This document shows, one piece after another, positions 34,003 through 43,158 of a stretch of 64,000 bases of DNA. This DNA is from Marinobacterium sp048264005 (GTDB lineage: Bacteria; Pseudomonadota; Gammaproteobacteria; Pseudomonadales; Balneatricaceae): contig JBLXDP010000004.1 of assembly GCA_048264005.1 (NCBI GenBank), forward strand, positions 186,001 to 250,000, given 5' to 3'. Position 1 is the stretch's first letter; each line of letters begins with the position of its first letter. The notes beneath the pieces are model-generated. The model did no database searches. It was not told where the DNA came from and saw only the letters and a list, made by a program, of their open reading frames with translations. Both the position numbers and the translations under genes were made by a program.

Positions 34003-36077
34003 ATGCGACCAATACAAGGCTGGTAGGCACTGAGCCTTCTTTCGCACAACTGTATGAAGGACTGCTTAGATCAGCTGTCGATGCCATCATTGTGACCGAC
34101 ACTGAGGGCACTATTCGCTCGGTGTCCGATTCGACACAAACACTCTTTGGCCATGAACGGAGTGAACTCATTGGTAACAGTATTAACTGCTTGATGCCCC
34201 GTCACCACGCATCACGGCACAATGGATACATAGACCGGTATCTGGAAACCGGCGAAAAACGGATCATCGGCAAGGGGCGGAATGTGGAGGGGCTCCACAA
34301 AAGCGGCCATGTATTTCCGCTTCATCTGTCTATCAGCCGTGTACAAACACTGGGCGAGACGTTATTCATTGGTATTTGCCACGATTTGAGCGATTACACC
34401 AAGGTTCTGGAACGCGCAGAACTGGCCGAGAAACGCTATTTGAGCATTCTGGAAAATCAACGTGAGTTGATCTGCCGACTCGACGCCCAGCTGAACATAA
34501 GCTATGCCAATTCATCTATGCAGGCACTACTGGAAAGCACCTCCATCAGCGAGCTGGAGTCCAAGCCCTTCCAAAGTATTTTTGAAAACACCGACGACGT
34601 CAGGGAACAGCTGAACACCTTCTTCAGATCGCCTCAAGCCTGGCAGCAGGGCCTGCGCTTTACTGGACATATCCCAACCCACACTGGCTCTTGCTACATT
34701 GATTGGAGCTTCAGCTACATTCCGCCGGGGCATGGCGAGAGCGCAGAGCTACAAGTGATCGGCACCGATGAAACGGCACGAGAGGAAGCGCTGAAAACGG
34801 CCCATTTTCTTGAGCATCATGACCCACTGACCCGACTGCTCAATAAACGCGCGTTCATTGATGCCTTCAACAGGCATAAAACGTGCGAACAGCCATACGC
34901 GTTCATCTATTTGAACCTGAATCGACTGCAGGTTGTGCAGCACATGTTTTCACCCGATGCGACCGACCGTATCATTCTGGAAGCCGCGCGACGTATCGCT
35001 GTACATGCCCCGGCAACATCCCTGGCAACGCGCATTTACAACTCAGACTTTGCCATTGCACTCCCGATTAACTCAATCCAGGATGCAACCGAATTTGCGC
35101 ACACAATCGTGCATGCCCTCGAGCGCCCATACAATATCTACAACGAGAAAGTTAAACTGGATGTCGCGGCGGGAATCAGCATCTGGCCGGATGATGGCAG
35201 TCAGGTCGAAGATCTGCTTCATCATGCCGAGTCAGCCGTTGCCCTCAGCGGAGTTTCGACGCAGGCAAGCCATGTGTACATCTTCGACGAGAGCATGCAC
35301 GAGGAGCGCAAAAAACGCGCCTACACCGAGCAAGCGTTAAGGCGTGCTTTCGAATGTGACTTGATAGACGTCTACCTCCAACCTAAAAGTTGTCTGACAA
35401 CCGCCTGTACCCTTGGTTTTGAAGCTCTGGCGCGGTGGAATGATGAACAGGGTAACCCCGTATCACCTGCGCTTTTTGTCGCCATTGCCGAAGAAACGGG
35501 GCTGGGTGCAGAACTGGACCGCTATATTTTACGCAAGGTGGTTTCCAGCATCTCTGGCACACTGGCAACAGGCCAGCAGTGCCGCCCTGTTGCCGTCAAT
35601 ATAACGGCACAGCACTTCAATGATCGCCAGCTTGTTGACCATGTATCGAGGCTGCTGGATGAGCACAAGGTACCTGCATCTCTTATCGAGCTGGAAGTCA
35701 CCGAAAGCGCCATTCTGAGTGTGACTACCAAAGTGCAAGACAACCTGTTGAGACTGCGGGAACTGGGCATCCGTGTCAGCATTGATGACTTCGGCACCGG
35801 TTACTCTTCTCTGTCCTATCTCAAAGATCTGAATGTTGATGCCATCAAGATAGATAAGAGTTTTGTCGACCACATTGAGGAAGATAGTGGCCTTCAGCTA
35901 GTAAAAGCCATCATATCCATCGCCCAATCGCTCAACCTTGATGTCATTGCCGAGGGCATAGAGACCGAACAGCAAAAGCAGAACCTGCTCAACAATGGTT
36001 GCGTCATAGGCCAGGGCTTTTACTTTTCAAAACCTTTGCCCTTTCTGGAAGCAATCGACAAGCTGAACCTCTCATAA
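33999..36077 (+). CDS. PAS-PAS-(degenerate GGDEF)-EAL phosphodiesterase
   Basis: 692 residues. PAS 1 (about 20-135, DAIIVTDTEGTIRSVSDS) and PAS 2 (about 145-265) precede a GGDEF fold whose signature reads YNSDF near residue 349, so it cannot act as a diguanylate cyclase. The EAL domain is intact: FEALARWNDEQG, ELEVTES, DDFGTGYSSLSYL and IAEGIET. Predicted net activity is c-di-GMP hydrolysis, perhaps tuned by GTP binding to the dead GGDEF domain. ATGA overlap with the chemoreceptor gene ties energy sensing to c-di-GMP. Confidence 0.9.
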   Translation: MNATNTRLVGTEPSFAQLYEGLLRSAVDAIIVTDTEGTIRSVSDSTQTLFGHERSELIGNSINCLMPRHHASRHNGYIDRYLETGEKRIIGKGRNVEGLHKSGHVFPLHLSISRVQTLGETLFIGICHDLSDYTKVLERAELAEKRYLSILENQRELICRLDAQLNISYANSSMQALLESTSISELESKPFQSIFENTDDVREQLNTFFRSPQAWQQGLRFTGHIPTHTGSCYIDWSFSYIPPGHGESAELQVIGTDETAREEALKTAHFLEHHDPLTRLLNKRAFIDAFNRHKTCEQPYAFIYLNLNRLQVVQHMFSPDATDRIILEAARRIAVHAPATSLATRIYNSDFAIALPINSIQDATEFAHTIVHALERPYNIYNEKVKLDVAAGISIWPDDGSQVEDLLHHAESAVALSGVSTQASHVYIFDESMHEERKKRAYTEQALRRAFECDLIDVYLQPKSCLTTACTLGFEALARWNDEQGNPVSPALFVAIAEETGLGAELDRYILRKVVSSISGTLATGQQCRPVAVNITAQHFNDRQLVDHVSRLLDEHKVPASLIELEVTESAILSVTTKVQDNLLRLRELGIRVSIDDFGTGYSSLSYLKDLNVDAIKIDKSFVDHIEEDSGLQLVKAIISIAQSLNLDVIAEGIETEQQKQNLLNNGCVIGQGFYFSKPLPFLEAIDKLNLS

Positions 36078-36186
36078 AAGGTTCCTGTCCCCTGACAAGG
36101 CCATCATTGAAGATACCCGGTCGACAAACACCTGGTATCTCCAAATCCATCAAGTACGGGCTGAACCAACACCTCGCAACCAGCCC

Positions 36187-37839
36187 TTACATATTCGGAT
36201 AGTTCGGCCCGCCCATCCCCTCGGGCACCACCCAAGTGATGTTCTGCGCAGGGTCCTTGATGTCGCAGGTCTTGCAGTGCACACAGTTCTGGCCGTTTAT
36301 CTGGAATTGGGGACCGTTCTCGCCCTCCACCACTTCGTACACACCCGCAGGGCAGAAGCGCTGTGCCGGTTCAGCGAACAGGGGCAGGTTATGGTCGATG
36401 GGGATAGACGCATCCTTCAACTGCAAATGACAAGGCTGGTCTTCTTCATGGTTGGTGTTGGACAGGAACACCGATGAAGGCTTATCGAAGGAGAACACAC
36501 CATCCGGTTTCGGGTACTCAATCTTGTCACACAGATCCACTGGTTTCAGCTGAGCATGGTCTTCGTGACGATCATGCAGCGTAAGCGGTATGCGACCACC
36601 AAACCAGTTCTGGTCCACATAGTTGAACGCGCCGCCCAGCCAGGTGCCCAGCTTATGCATCGCCGGACCGAAGTTGCGCGAGCAATACAGTTCCTCATAC
36701 AACCAGGAATCCTTGAACGCATCGGTGAAAGTGGATAGATCCTTGCCGCCTGTATCACCGGCCAACAGCGCTTCGCTGATTGCTTCTGCCGCCAGCATGC
36801 CGGACTTCATTGCCGTATGGGTGCCCTTGATCTTGGCAAAGTTCAGCGTACCCGCATCGCAGCCAAGCAGCAGCGCACCGGGCATGGTCATCTTGGGCAG
36901 CGCATTAAAGCCGCCCTTGGCGATGGCACGGGCACCGTAAGACACACGCTTGCCACCTTCCAGCACCGCACTGATCTCAGGGTGATGCTTCATGCGCTGG
37001 AATTCGTCGAACGGACTCAGCCAGGGGTTTGAGTAGTTCAGGTCAGTGATCAAACCCACTACGACCTGGTTGTCATCGGTGTGATAAAGGAAGAAACCAC
37101 CGCTGGCACCCGCTTCGCTCAAAGGCCAACCGGAGCCGTGCACCACCAGACCGGGCTTATGTTTGGCCGGATCGATATCCCAGAGTTCCTTGATACCGAT
37201 ACCATAATGCTGAGGGTCCGCATCCTGATCCAGCTTGAAGCGGCTGATCAGCTGCTTACCCAGATGGCCACGGCAGCCTTCGGAGAACAGCGTGTACTTG
37301 GCGTGCAGTTCCATGCCCGGCATGTAATTGGGGCCCTGCTCGCCGTCAGCGGTCACGCCCATATCGCCAGTGGCGATGCCTTTGACGCTGCCATTGTCAT
37401 GGTAGAGTACCTCGGCAGCGGCAAAGCCCGGAAAGACTTCAACGCCCAAGGCCTCGGCCTGCTCCGCCAGCCAGCGACAGACATTGCCCAGGCTGACGAT
37501 AAAGTTGCCGTCATTGTGCATCGGTTTGGGAACCAAGGCGTTGGGCAATACCGTTACACGCTCGGCGTCTTTCAGCATCACCACGCGATCTTCCGTTACC
37601 GCCGTATTCAGCGGTGCGCCCTGCTCCTTCCAGTCAGGAAAGAGTTCGTCAAGCGCGCGGGTTTCCATCACTGCACCGGACAGAATATGCGCGCCCACTT
37701 CAGAGCCTTTTTCGACCACGCAGACCGTCAGTTCCTGCTCGGCAGCTTGAGCCTGCTGCATCAGCCGGCAAGCAGCGGACAGCCCGGCAGGGCCTGCGCC
37801 GACGATCACCACATCAAATTCCATCGATTCACGACTCAT
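36187..37839 (-). CDS. Electron-transfer flavoprotein:ubiquinone oxidoreductase
   Basis: 550 residues. FAD site VVIVGAGPAGLSAACRL, the ETF-QO central blocks (GAHILSGAVMETRALDELFP, LLGCDAGTLNFAKIKG) and a C-terminal 4Fe-4S ferredoxin-like domain with CPAGVYE and CVHCKTCDIKDP. It passes electrons from ETF, reduced by acyl-CoA dehydrogenases, to membrane ubiquinone. The start ATG overlaps the TetR stop (ATGA), so it is translationally coupled to it. Placement at the end of the steroid-type beta-oxidation cluster fits service to its two acyl-CoA dehydrogenases. Confidence 0.95.
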   Translation of the reverse strand: MSRESMEFDVVIVGAGPAGLSAACRLMQQAQAAEQELTVCVVEKGSEVGAHILSGAVMETRALDELFPDWKEQGAPLNTAVTEDRVVMLKDAERVTVLPNALVPKPMHNDGNFIVSLGNVCRWLAEQAEALGVEVFPGFAAAEVLYHDNGSVKGIATGDMGVTADGEQGPNYMPGMELHAKYTLFSEGCRGHLGKQLISRFKLDQDADPQHYGIGIKELWDIDPAKHKPGLVVHGSGWPLSEAGASGGFFLYHTDDNQVVVGLITDLNYSNPWLSPFDEFQRMKHHPEISAVLEGGKRVSYGARAIAKGGFNALPKMTMPGALLLGCDAGTLNFAKIKGTHTAMKSGMLAAEAISEALLAGDTGGKDLSTFTDAFKDSWLYEELYCSRNFGPAMHKLGTWLGGAFNYVDQNWFGGRIPLTLHDRHEDHAQLKPVDLCDKIEYPKPDGVFSFDKPSSVFLSNTNHEEDQPCHLQLKDASIPIDHNLPLFAEPAQRFCPAGVYEVVEGENGPQFQINGQNCVHCKTCDIKDPAQNITWVVPEGMGGPNYPNM

Positions 37840-38489
37840 ACTACACATACCTCAACATCAACGGCGTCAGGAACAGGCTGTAACGCACTCAGGCTGGTGA
37901 GCACCGTGTCCACAAACACTTCTGCATTACTCGAAATTGAAAAACTGCTGGCACGCTGCAACCAGCTTGTGATCACGCCATCCACCATCGCCTTGATCAG
38001 CCAGGAGGCTGACTCCGCATCCACCTGTGCCGGAATCTGGCCACGACGGATCGCATTGGTGATCACACCCAGCCGACGCCGGTGTTGATAGCGCATGAAA
38101 TTGGCCACCGGCTCAGCCGCTACACCCGAGCAAACACCGGAGCTTTCACGAATGAACATCACCATCATGCGCCTGAAACTGGCATCTTCCTCCACTTTGT
38201 GCAGCAGACTGACCAGCAACTGGCGCAATTTGCCCAGCGGGTCCTGCTCCTGATCCGACAGGCAGGCATCGCTTAGCTCCTTGAACGGCAGGGAATAATG
38301 CGTACAAATCGCATCAAAAAGATCCCACTTGTTCTTGAAATGCCAATAGATCGCCCCGCGGGTAAAACCGGCTTCCTTGGCAATATCACTCAAGCGAGTG
38401 GCCGATACGCCCTGCTCGGAGAAGAGTTCCAGCCCCTTCTGCATGATCGCCTGACGGGTCGCTTCAGCCTCTTCACGGGTACGACGCAT
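37836..38489 (-). CDS. TetR-family regulator (AcrR/TtgR-like)
   Basis: 217 residues. The N-terminal HTH (LFSEQGVSATRLSDIAKEAGFTRG spread over the usual block, then AIYWHFKNKWDLF) is typical of the AcrR/TtgR branch, and the C-terminal ligand domain matches in length. It lies 56 bp after the thiolase and overlaps ETF-QO. By position it may repress the catabolic cluster with a CoA thioester as inducer, as KstR2 does in actinobacteria. Its sequence resembles efflux regulators more than KstR2, so the target is uncertain. Confidence 0.85.
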   Translation of the reverse strand: MRRTREEAEATRQAIMQKGLELFSEQGVSATRLSDIAKEAGFTRGAIYWHFKNKWDLFDAICTHYSLPFKELSDACLSDQEQDPLGKLRQLLVSLLHKVEEDASFRRMMVMFIRESSGVCSGVAAEPVANFMRYQHRRRLGVITNAIRRGQIPAQVDAESASWLIKAMVDGVITSWLQRASSFSISSNAEVFVDTVLTSLSALQPVPDAVDVEVCVV

Positions 38490-38545
38490 AACTCACCTCA
38501 ACGGGCGCCCTCAGGCGCCATACTCAACTCATCGACAACTGAGTT

Positions 38546-39751
38546 TCAGGCACAGACCTCAAACAGACCTGCAGCCCCCATACCGCCACCGATGCACATG
38601 GCAATCACCACGTACTTCACACCACGACGACGACCTTCGATCAGGGCATGACCCACCATGCGTGCACCGGACATGCCGAACGGATGGCCGATGGAGATGG
38701 CGCCGCCGTTGACGTTGAGGCGATCATTGGGAATATCCAGCTTGTCACGGCAGTAGAGCACCTGACTGGCAAAGGCTTCATTGATTTCCCATAGACCAAT
38801 GTCGTCGACAGAGAGATTGAAGCGCTCCAGCAGCTTGGGAATGGCATACACGGGACCAATACCCATCTCTTCCGGCTTGCAGCCTGCAACTGCGATGCCC
38901 TTATAGATACCCAGCGGCGCAATGCCCCGACGATCCGCTTCTTCACGGCTCATCAGCAGCGTGGCGGCGGCACCGTCGGAGAACTGGGAGGCGTTGCCTG
39001 CGGTGACGTGCTGGCCTTCGGCGACCCACTGGCCGTCTTTCCACACCGGTGCCAGACCGGCCAGGCTTTCATAGGTCGTCTGCGGACGGTTGCACTCGTC
39101 ACGATCGGCGACGACTTCTTTATGACCCGCCGGTTTGCGCTCGTCATCAAAGATCAGCTTCTGGGCGGTTAGCGGCACGATCTCGTCATCAAACAGACCG
39201 GCTTCCTGAGCAGCTGCAGTACGCTGCTGGCTCTGCAGGGCATAACGGTCCTGTTCTTCACGGCTAATGCCGTAACGCTCCGCCACGATCTCGGCCGTCT
39301 CGATCATCGGGATGTAGGCGCTCGGCACCACGTCCTTCACCGCTTCGGACTGGGCGCGATAGGTGTTCTTGTGTTTGGTCTGGGTCAGCGATAGCGACTC
39401 GACACCACCCGCTACGGCCACGTTCATCTCGCCCGCGATGATGCTTTTGGCGGCAACACCGATGGTCATCAGACCGGATGCACACATTCGATCCAGCGCC
39501 ATGCCCGGCACCGTGTCGGGCAGGCCACCGGTATAAGCACACAGGCGACCGATGTTGTAGGCCTGGGTGCCCTGCTGCACCGCCGCGCCCATGATCACGT
39601 CTTCCACCGCTTCCGGCTCAATACCGGCACGCTCGACCACCGCACGGACCACATGGCCACCCAGCACCGGGGCTTCGGTATCGTTGAAGGAGCCGCGGAA
39701 TGACTTGGTCAGCGCGGTACGCGCCGTGGATACAATAACTGCTTCGCTCAT
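38546..39751 (-). CDS. Acetyl-CoA acetyltransferase (thiolase)
   Basis: 401 residues from ATG 39751 (MSEAVIVST; GGGAGAA upstream). Catalytic residues are visible: nucleophile Cys in ALDRMCASGLMT, His in AISIGHPFGMSGARM and second Cys in VIAMCIGGGMGAAG. It is a degradative thiolase cleaving a 3-ketoacyl-CoA. It is the second thiolase in the cluster, so it may cleave a late ring-derived intermediate while the FadA6-like enzyme handles another step. Confidence 0.88.
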   Translation of the reverse strand: MSEAVIVSTARTALTKSFRGSFNDTEAPVLGGHVVRAVVERAGIEPEAVEDVIMGAAVQQGTQAYNIGRLCAYTGGLPDTVPGMALDRMCASGLMTIGVAAKSIIAGEMNVAVAGGVESLSLTQTKHKNTYRAQSEAVKDVVPSAYIPMIETAEIVAERYGISREEQDRYALQSQQRTAAAQEAGLFDDEIVPLTAQKLIFDDERKPAGHKEVVADRDECNRPQTTYESLAGLAPVWKDGQWVAEGQHVTAGNASQFSDGAAATLLMSREEADRRGIAPLGIYKGIAVAGCKPEEMGIGPVYAIPKLLERFNLSVDDIGLWEINEAFASQVLYCRDKLDIPNDRLNVNGGAISIGHPFGMSGARMVGHALIEGRRRGVKYVVIAMCIGGGMGAAGLFEVCA

Positions 39752-39762
39752 CTCGATTCTCC

Positions 39763-40233
39763 CTACTGAGCCGGGTTGAAGGTGTAACGGCTGATGGTGT
39801 CGATGACGCAACCCGGACGGTCGCTGCCTTCGATCTCGACGCTCACGCGCACGGTGGCCTGCACCGCCTGCTTGATCGCCTCCACGGCGATCACTTCACC
39901 GCGACCACGGATACGGCTGCCCACCGGCACCGCCGCTGGAAAGCGCACCTTGTCGCAGCCGTAGTTGACGCCCATCTGCAGGTTTTCCACAGCCATCAGT
40001 TGCGGCAGGAACAGGTTCACCAGCGACAGGGTCAGATAGCCGTGGGCAATGCACTTGCCGAAGGGACCTTCAGCCGCTTTCACCGGATCCACATGGATCC
40101 ACTGGTGATCACCGGTGGCTTCAGCAAACAGATTGATTCGATCCTGCGTGATCTCCAGCCACTCGCTGCAGCCCAGATCCTTGCCTTCGGCAGCGAGCAG
40201 GCTTTCGGCACTTGTGAAGATATGGTTCGCCAT
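39763..40233 (-). CDS. MaoC-like (R)-specific enoyl-CoA hydratase
   Basis: 156 residues, a single hot-dog fold. The hydratase motif is complete: FAEATGDHQWIHVD with catalytic Asp and His, then GPFGKCIAHGYLTLSL. AAGGAG sits 6 bp before the chosen start. It probably hydrates an enoyl-CoA intermediate of the cluster's pathway, with the neighbouring SDR oxidising the product. Confidence 0.86.
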   Translation of the reverse strand: MANHIFTSAESLLAAEGKDLGCSEWLEITQDRINLFAEATGDHQWIHVDPVKAAEGPFGKCIAHGYLTLSLVNLFLPQLMAVENLQMGVNYGCDKVRFPAAVPVGSRIRGRGEVIAVEAIKQAVQATVRVSVEIEGSDRPGCVIDTISRYTFNPAQ

Positions 40234-40243
40234 CGTCAACTCC

Positions 40244-41041
40244 TTAGGCATGCTGGGAGCTGACCGAGAGCACTTCACCGGTCATATAGGACGAGTAGTC
40301 ACTGGCCAGGAACATCATCACGTTGGCAACTTCCCACACCTCGGCGGCACGGCCGAAGGCTTCACGGCTGGCCAGCTGGGCGAGCAGTTCTTCACTGGAC
40401 GCCTTTTTCAGGAAGTCATGCAGCGCGATCGACGGCGATACCGCATTGATGCGCACACCATGTTCGGCGGCTTCCAGCGCGCTGCAGCGGGTCAGCGCCA
40501 TCACACCGGCCTTGGCCGCGGCGTAGTGCGCCTGTTCCTTCTGTGCGCGCCAGCCCAGCACCGAGGCGTTGTTGACGATGGTACCGGCACCGCGTGCCTG
40601 CATGTGCGGCAGCATGGCGCGGGTCATGCGGAAGGTGCCGGTCAGGGTGATATCCAGCACGCGTTGCCACTCTTCATCGCTCATCTCGACCACGGCTTTC
40701 TGACCGCCAAGACCGGCGTTGTTGATCAGTACATCCACACCGCCCAGTTTGGCTTCCGCCTCGGCGATCAGTGTCTGCACCTCATCTTCCACGGTCACAT
40801 TGCAGAGCTGACCGTAGATCTCTTCCAGGCCGGTCTCCTGCTTCAGCGCAGCCACCGCCTCTTCCAGACGGCGCGGATGGATATCGGAGATCATTAGCGC
40901 ACGGCAGCCTTCTTCGGCAGCGCGTTTCGCGGCTGAAAAACCGATGCCCGCACCGGCAGCGGCGGTAATCAGCACGGATTTGCCTTTGAGCAGACCGTGA
41001 CCTTCAACGTACTTGGGAATAGTGCTCATGCTCTTACTCAC
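40244..41041 (-). CDS. SDR oxidoreductase, IpdF-like
   Basis: 265 residues from a GTG start 8 nt after AGGAG (ATG 41029 is an alternative). Rossmann motif VLITAAAGAGIGFSAAKRA, NNAG and active site Ser with YAAAK. The ITAAAGAGIG variant and ISDIHPRRLEE recall the IpdF family, a 3-hydroxyacyl-CoA dehydrogenase for a steroid C/D-ring intermediate in mycobacteria. That assignment rests on remembered family sequence plus the strong gene context. Confidence 0.75.
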   Translation of the reverse strand: MSKSMSTIPKYVEGHGLLKGKSVLITAAAGAGIGFSAAKRAAEEGCRALMISDIHPRRLEEAVAALKQETGLEEIYGQLCNVTVEDEVQTLIAEAEAKLGGVDVLINNAGLGGQKAVVEMSDEEWQRVLDITLTGTFRMTRAMLPHMQARGAGTIVNNASVLGWRAQKEQAHYAAAKAGVMALTRCSALEAAEHGVRINAVSPSIALHDFLKKASSEELLAQLASREAFGRAAEVWEVANVMMFLASDYSSYMTGEVLSVSSQHA

Positions 41042-41053
41042 AATAAGTTCTCC

Positions 41054-41938
41054 TCAGCTGCCCCAGACTTTCTGTGCCGGAACGGCATCCTTGATCATTT
41101 GGTGTACCACTTCGCCCAGTTCGGACGGTTGCCAACGGTCGCCCTTGTCCACGCCTTCGGTGGTGCGCCAGCCGTCACAGATGCAGATGCGCCCGCCCTC
41201 GGACTCGAACACCTTGCCGGTGACATCGCCCGCTTCTTCGGACGCCAGCCAGGCCAGCAGCGAGGAGACGTTTTCCGGCGCCCAGTAGTCGAAGCTGCCG
41301 TCTTCCGGCTTGGCCATGCGCGTGGCCATGGCTTCAACCGCGGTGGTCATGCCGGTACGCGCCGCCGGAGCAACGGCGTTGGCGGTGATGCCGTAACGGC
41401 CCAGTTCAGCCGCCTGGTTCAGCGTCAGCGCGGCGATACCGCCCTTGGCAGCGGCGTAGTTGGACTGACCGATGGAGCCCTGTAGGCCCGCGCCGGAGGT
41501 GGTGTTGATGATGCGTGCAGCGACCTGCTTGCCCGCTTTAACCTGATCACGCCAGTAATGCACGGCATGGGAGGCAATACAGAAATGACCTTTCAGGTGC
41601 ACCGCCATGGTGGTGTCCCACTCCTGTTCGGTCATGGAGGCGAACATGCGGTCGCGGTTAACACCGGCGTTGTTCAGCACAATGTGCAGATCACCGAAGG
41701 CTTCCACCGCCTGCCTCACGGCGTTGGCGCTGTCTTCGTAATTAGTGATATCGGAGGTGTTCACAATCGCCTTGCCACCGGCTGCGGTGATCTCGTCCAC
41801 CACCGCCTGCGCTGCTGCTTCGTTAATGTCGTTCACAACAACGGCGCAGCCTTCGGCGGCAAATACTTTGGCGTGGGCGGCGCCCAAACCACCGCCGGCG
41901 CCGGTAATAATGGCCACTCGGCCCTGAAGAATAGACAT
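41054..41938 (-). CDS. SDR oxidoreductase of the steroid-type cluster
   Basis: 294 residues from ATG 41938 (MSILQGRVAIIT). TGAGGGLGAAHAK, LNNAGVNRDRM and the active-site YAAAKGG are intact. The extended C-terminus (about 230-294, RICICDGWRTTEGVDKG) is unlike ordinary FabG and resembles 3-hydroxyacyl-CoA dehydrogenases of the multifunctional-enzyme-2 type and the Rv3548c-like SDR of the mycobacterial KstR2 regulon. It likely oxidises a hydroxyacyl-CoA during side-chain or ring beta-oxidation. Confidence 0.78.
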   Translation of the reverse strand: MSILQGRVAIITGAGGGLGAAHAKVFAAEGCAVVVNDINEAAAQAVVDEITAAGGKAIVNTSDITNYEDSANAVRQAVEAFGDLHIVLNNAGVNRDRMFASMTEQEWDTTMAVHLKGHFCIASHAVHYWRDQVKAGKQVAARIINTTSGAGLQGSIGQSNYAAAKGGIAALTLNQAAELGRYGITANAVAPAARTGMTTAVEAMATRMAKPEDGSFDYWAPENVSSLLAWLASEEAGDVTGKVFESEGGRICICDGWRTTEGVDKGDRWQPSELGEVVHQMIKDAVPAQKVWGS

Positions 41939-42003
41939 AACTCCCCCATGGACCCGCCGCAGCGGGCCTGTATTCAATTCGGATTTGTAGCTTTCGACTG
42001 GAC

Positions 42004-43158
42004 TTAGCCGAGGCGCTCGATGATCGTCACGTTGGCCTGACCGCCGCCCTCGCACATGGTCTGCAAACCGAAGCGACCGCCCCGGCGTTCCAGCTCATGC
42101 AACAGACCGGTCATCAGACGCACACCGGTTGCACCCAGCGGGTGACCCAGGGCGATGGCACCGCCGTTGACGTTGGTCTTGTCGTGGCTGTAACCGGTTT
42201 CCTGCAGCCAGGCCATCACCACGGAAGCAAAGGCTTCGTTGATCTCGACCAGATCGATCTGATCCAGGGTCATGCCGGCTTTTTTCAGCGCGGCCTCGGT
42301 GGCCGGGATCGGCGCGCGCAAATGCCAGATGGGGTCGTCACCGCAGACGCTGAGGTGATGAATGCGGGCACGCGGCGTCAGGTTGTAGCGCTTGAGTGCG
42401 CGCTCGGAGACCACCAGCATCGCCGCCGAGGCATCACAGGTCTGGCTGGATACCGCCGCCGTGATGGACGGGTATTCAGGATCCACCGGCTCCAGTTCGG
42501 CCATTTTCTCCAGCGAGGTCTGGCGCGGTGTCTCGTCACGCATTACGCCTTCCATTGGCACGATCTCGCGATCGAAATGACCGGCTTCAATCGCGGCGAT
42601 GGCGCGACGATGGCTTTCCAGCGCAAAGACCTCCATATCGGCCCGGCTGATGCCCCAGTGGTCGGCAATGCGCTGGGCCGCATAGAACTGGTTTACCGGT
42701 GCGTCACCGAAACGTGCCTGCCAGCCCTTGCTCTCGGCGAAGGGCGTAGTGAAACCGTAGGGCTGACCGGCCAGCATGGCAGCCGAAATCGGGATCTGGG
42801 TCATGGTCTGCACACCGCCCACGGCGATCACGTCCTGAGTGCCGCTCATCACCGCCTGGGCGGCAAAGTGCAACGCCTGCTGGGAGGAGCCGCACTGACG
42901 ATCCACGGTAGTACCGGCCACGTTCAGCGGCAGGCCGGCTGCCAGCCAGCTGGTACGGGCGATGTCGCCCGCCTGGGAGCCGATGTTATCGACACAGCCG
43001 AAGATGACATCGTCATAGTCTTCCGCCGGAATGGCGTTGCGCTCCACCAGCGTCTTGAGTACGTGGGCGCCCAGATCAATGGCGTGAACATGGGCCAGAC
43101 CACCCTTGCGACGCCCGGTGGGCGTACGCAGCGCATCAACAATATAGGCTTCAGCCAT
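42004..43158 (-). CDS. FadA6-like 3-ketoacyl-CoA thiolase
   Basis: 384 residues. Nucleophile Cys in TTVDRQCGSSQQAL, His in GGAIALGHPLGATG and final block LQTMCEGGGQANVTIIERLG. The N-terminus (MAEAYIVDALRTPTGRRKGG) and the QIPISAAM and PRARIHH segments closely follow mycobacterial FadA6, the thiolase of the cholesterol C/D-ring pathway. The start overlaps the upstream stop by one base (TAATG), so translation is coupled to the IpdE2-like gene. Confidence 0.88.
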   Translation of the reverse strand: MAEAYIVDALRTPTGRRKGGLAHVHAIDLGAHVLKTLVERNAIPAEDYDDVIFGCVDNIGSQAGDIARTSWLAAGLPLNVAGTTVDRQCGSSQQALHFAAQAVMSGTQDVIAVGGVQTMTQIPISAAMLAGQPYGFTTPFAESKGWQARFGDAPVNQFYAAQRIADHWGISRADMEVFALESHRRAIAAIEAGHFDREIVPMEGVMRDETPRQTSLEKMAELEPVDPEYPSITAAVSSQTCDASAAMLVVSERALKRYNLTPRARIHHLSVCGDDPIWHLRAPIPATEAALKKAGMTLDQIDLVEINEAFASVVMAWLQETGYSHDKTNVNGGAIALGHPLGATGVRLMTGLLHELERRGGRFGLQTMCEGGGQANVTIIERLG

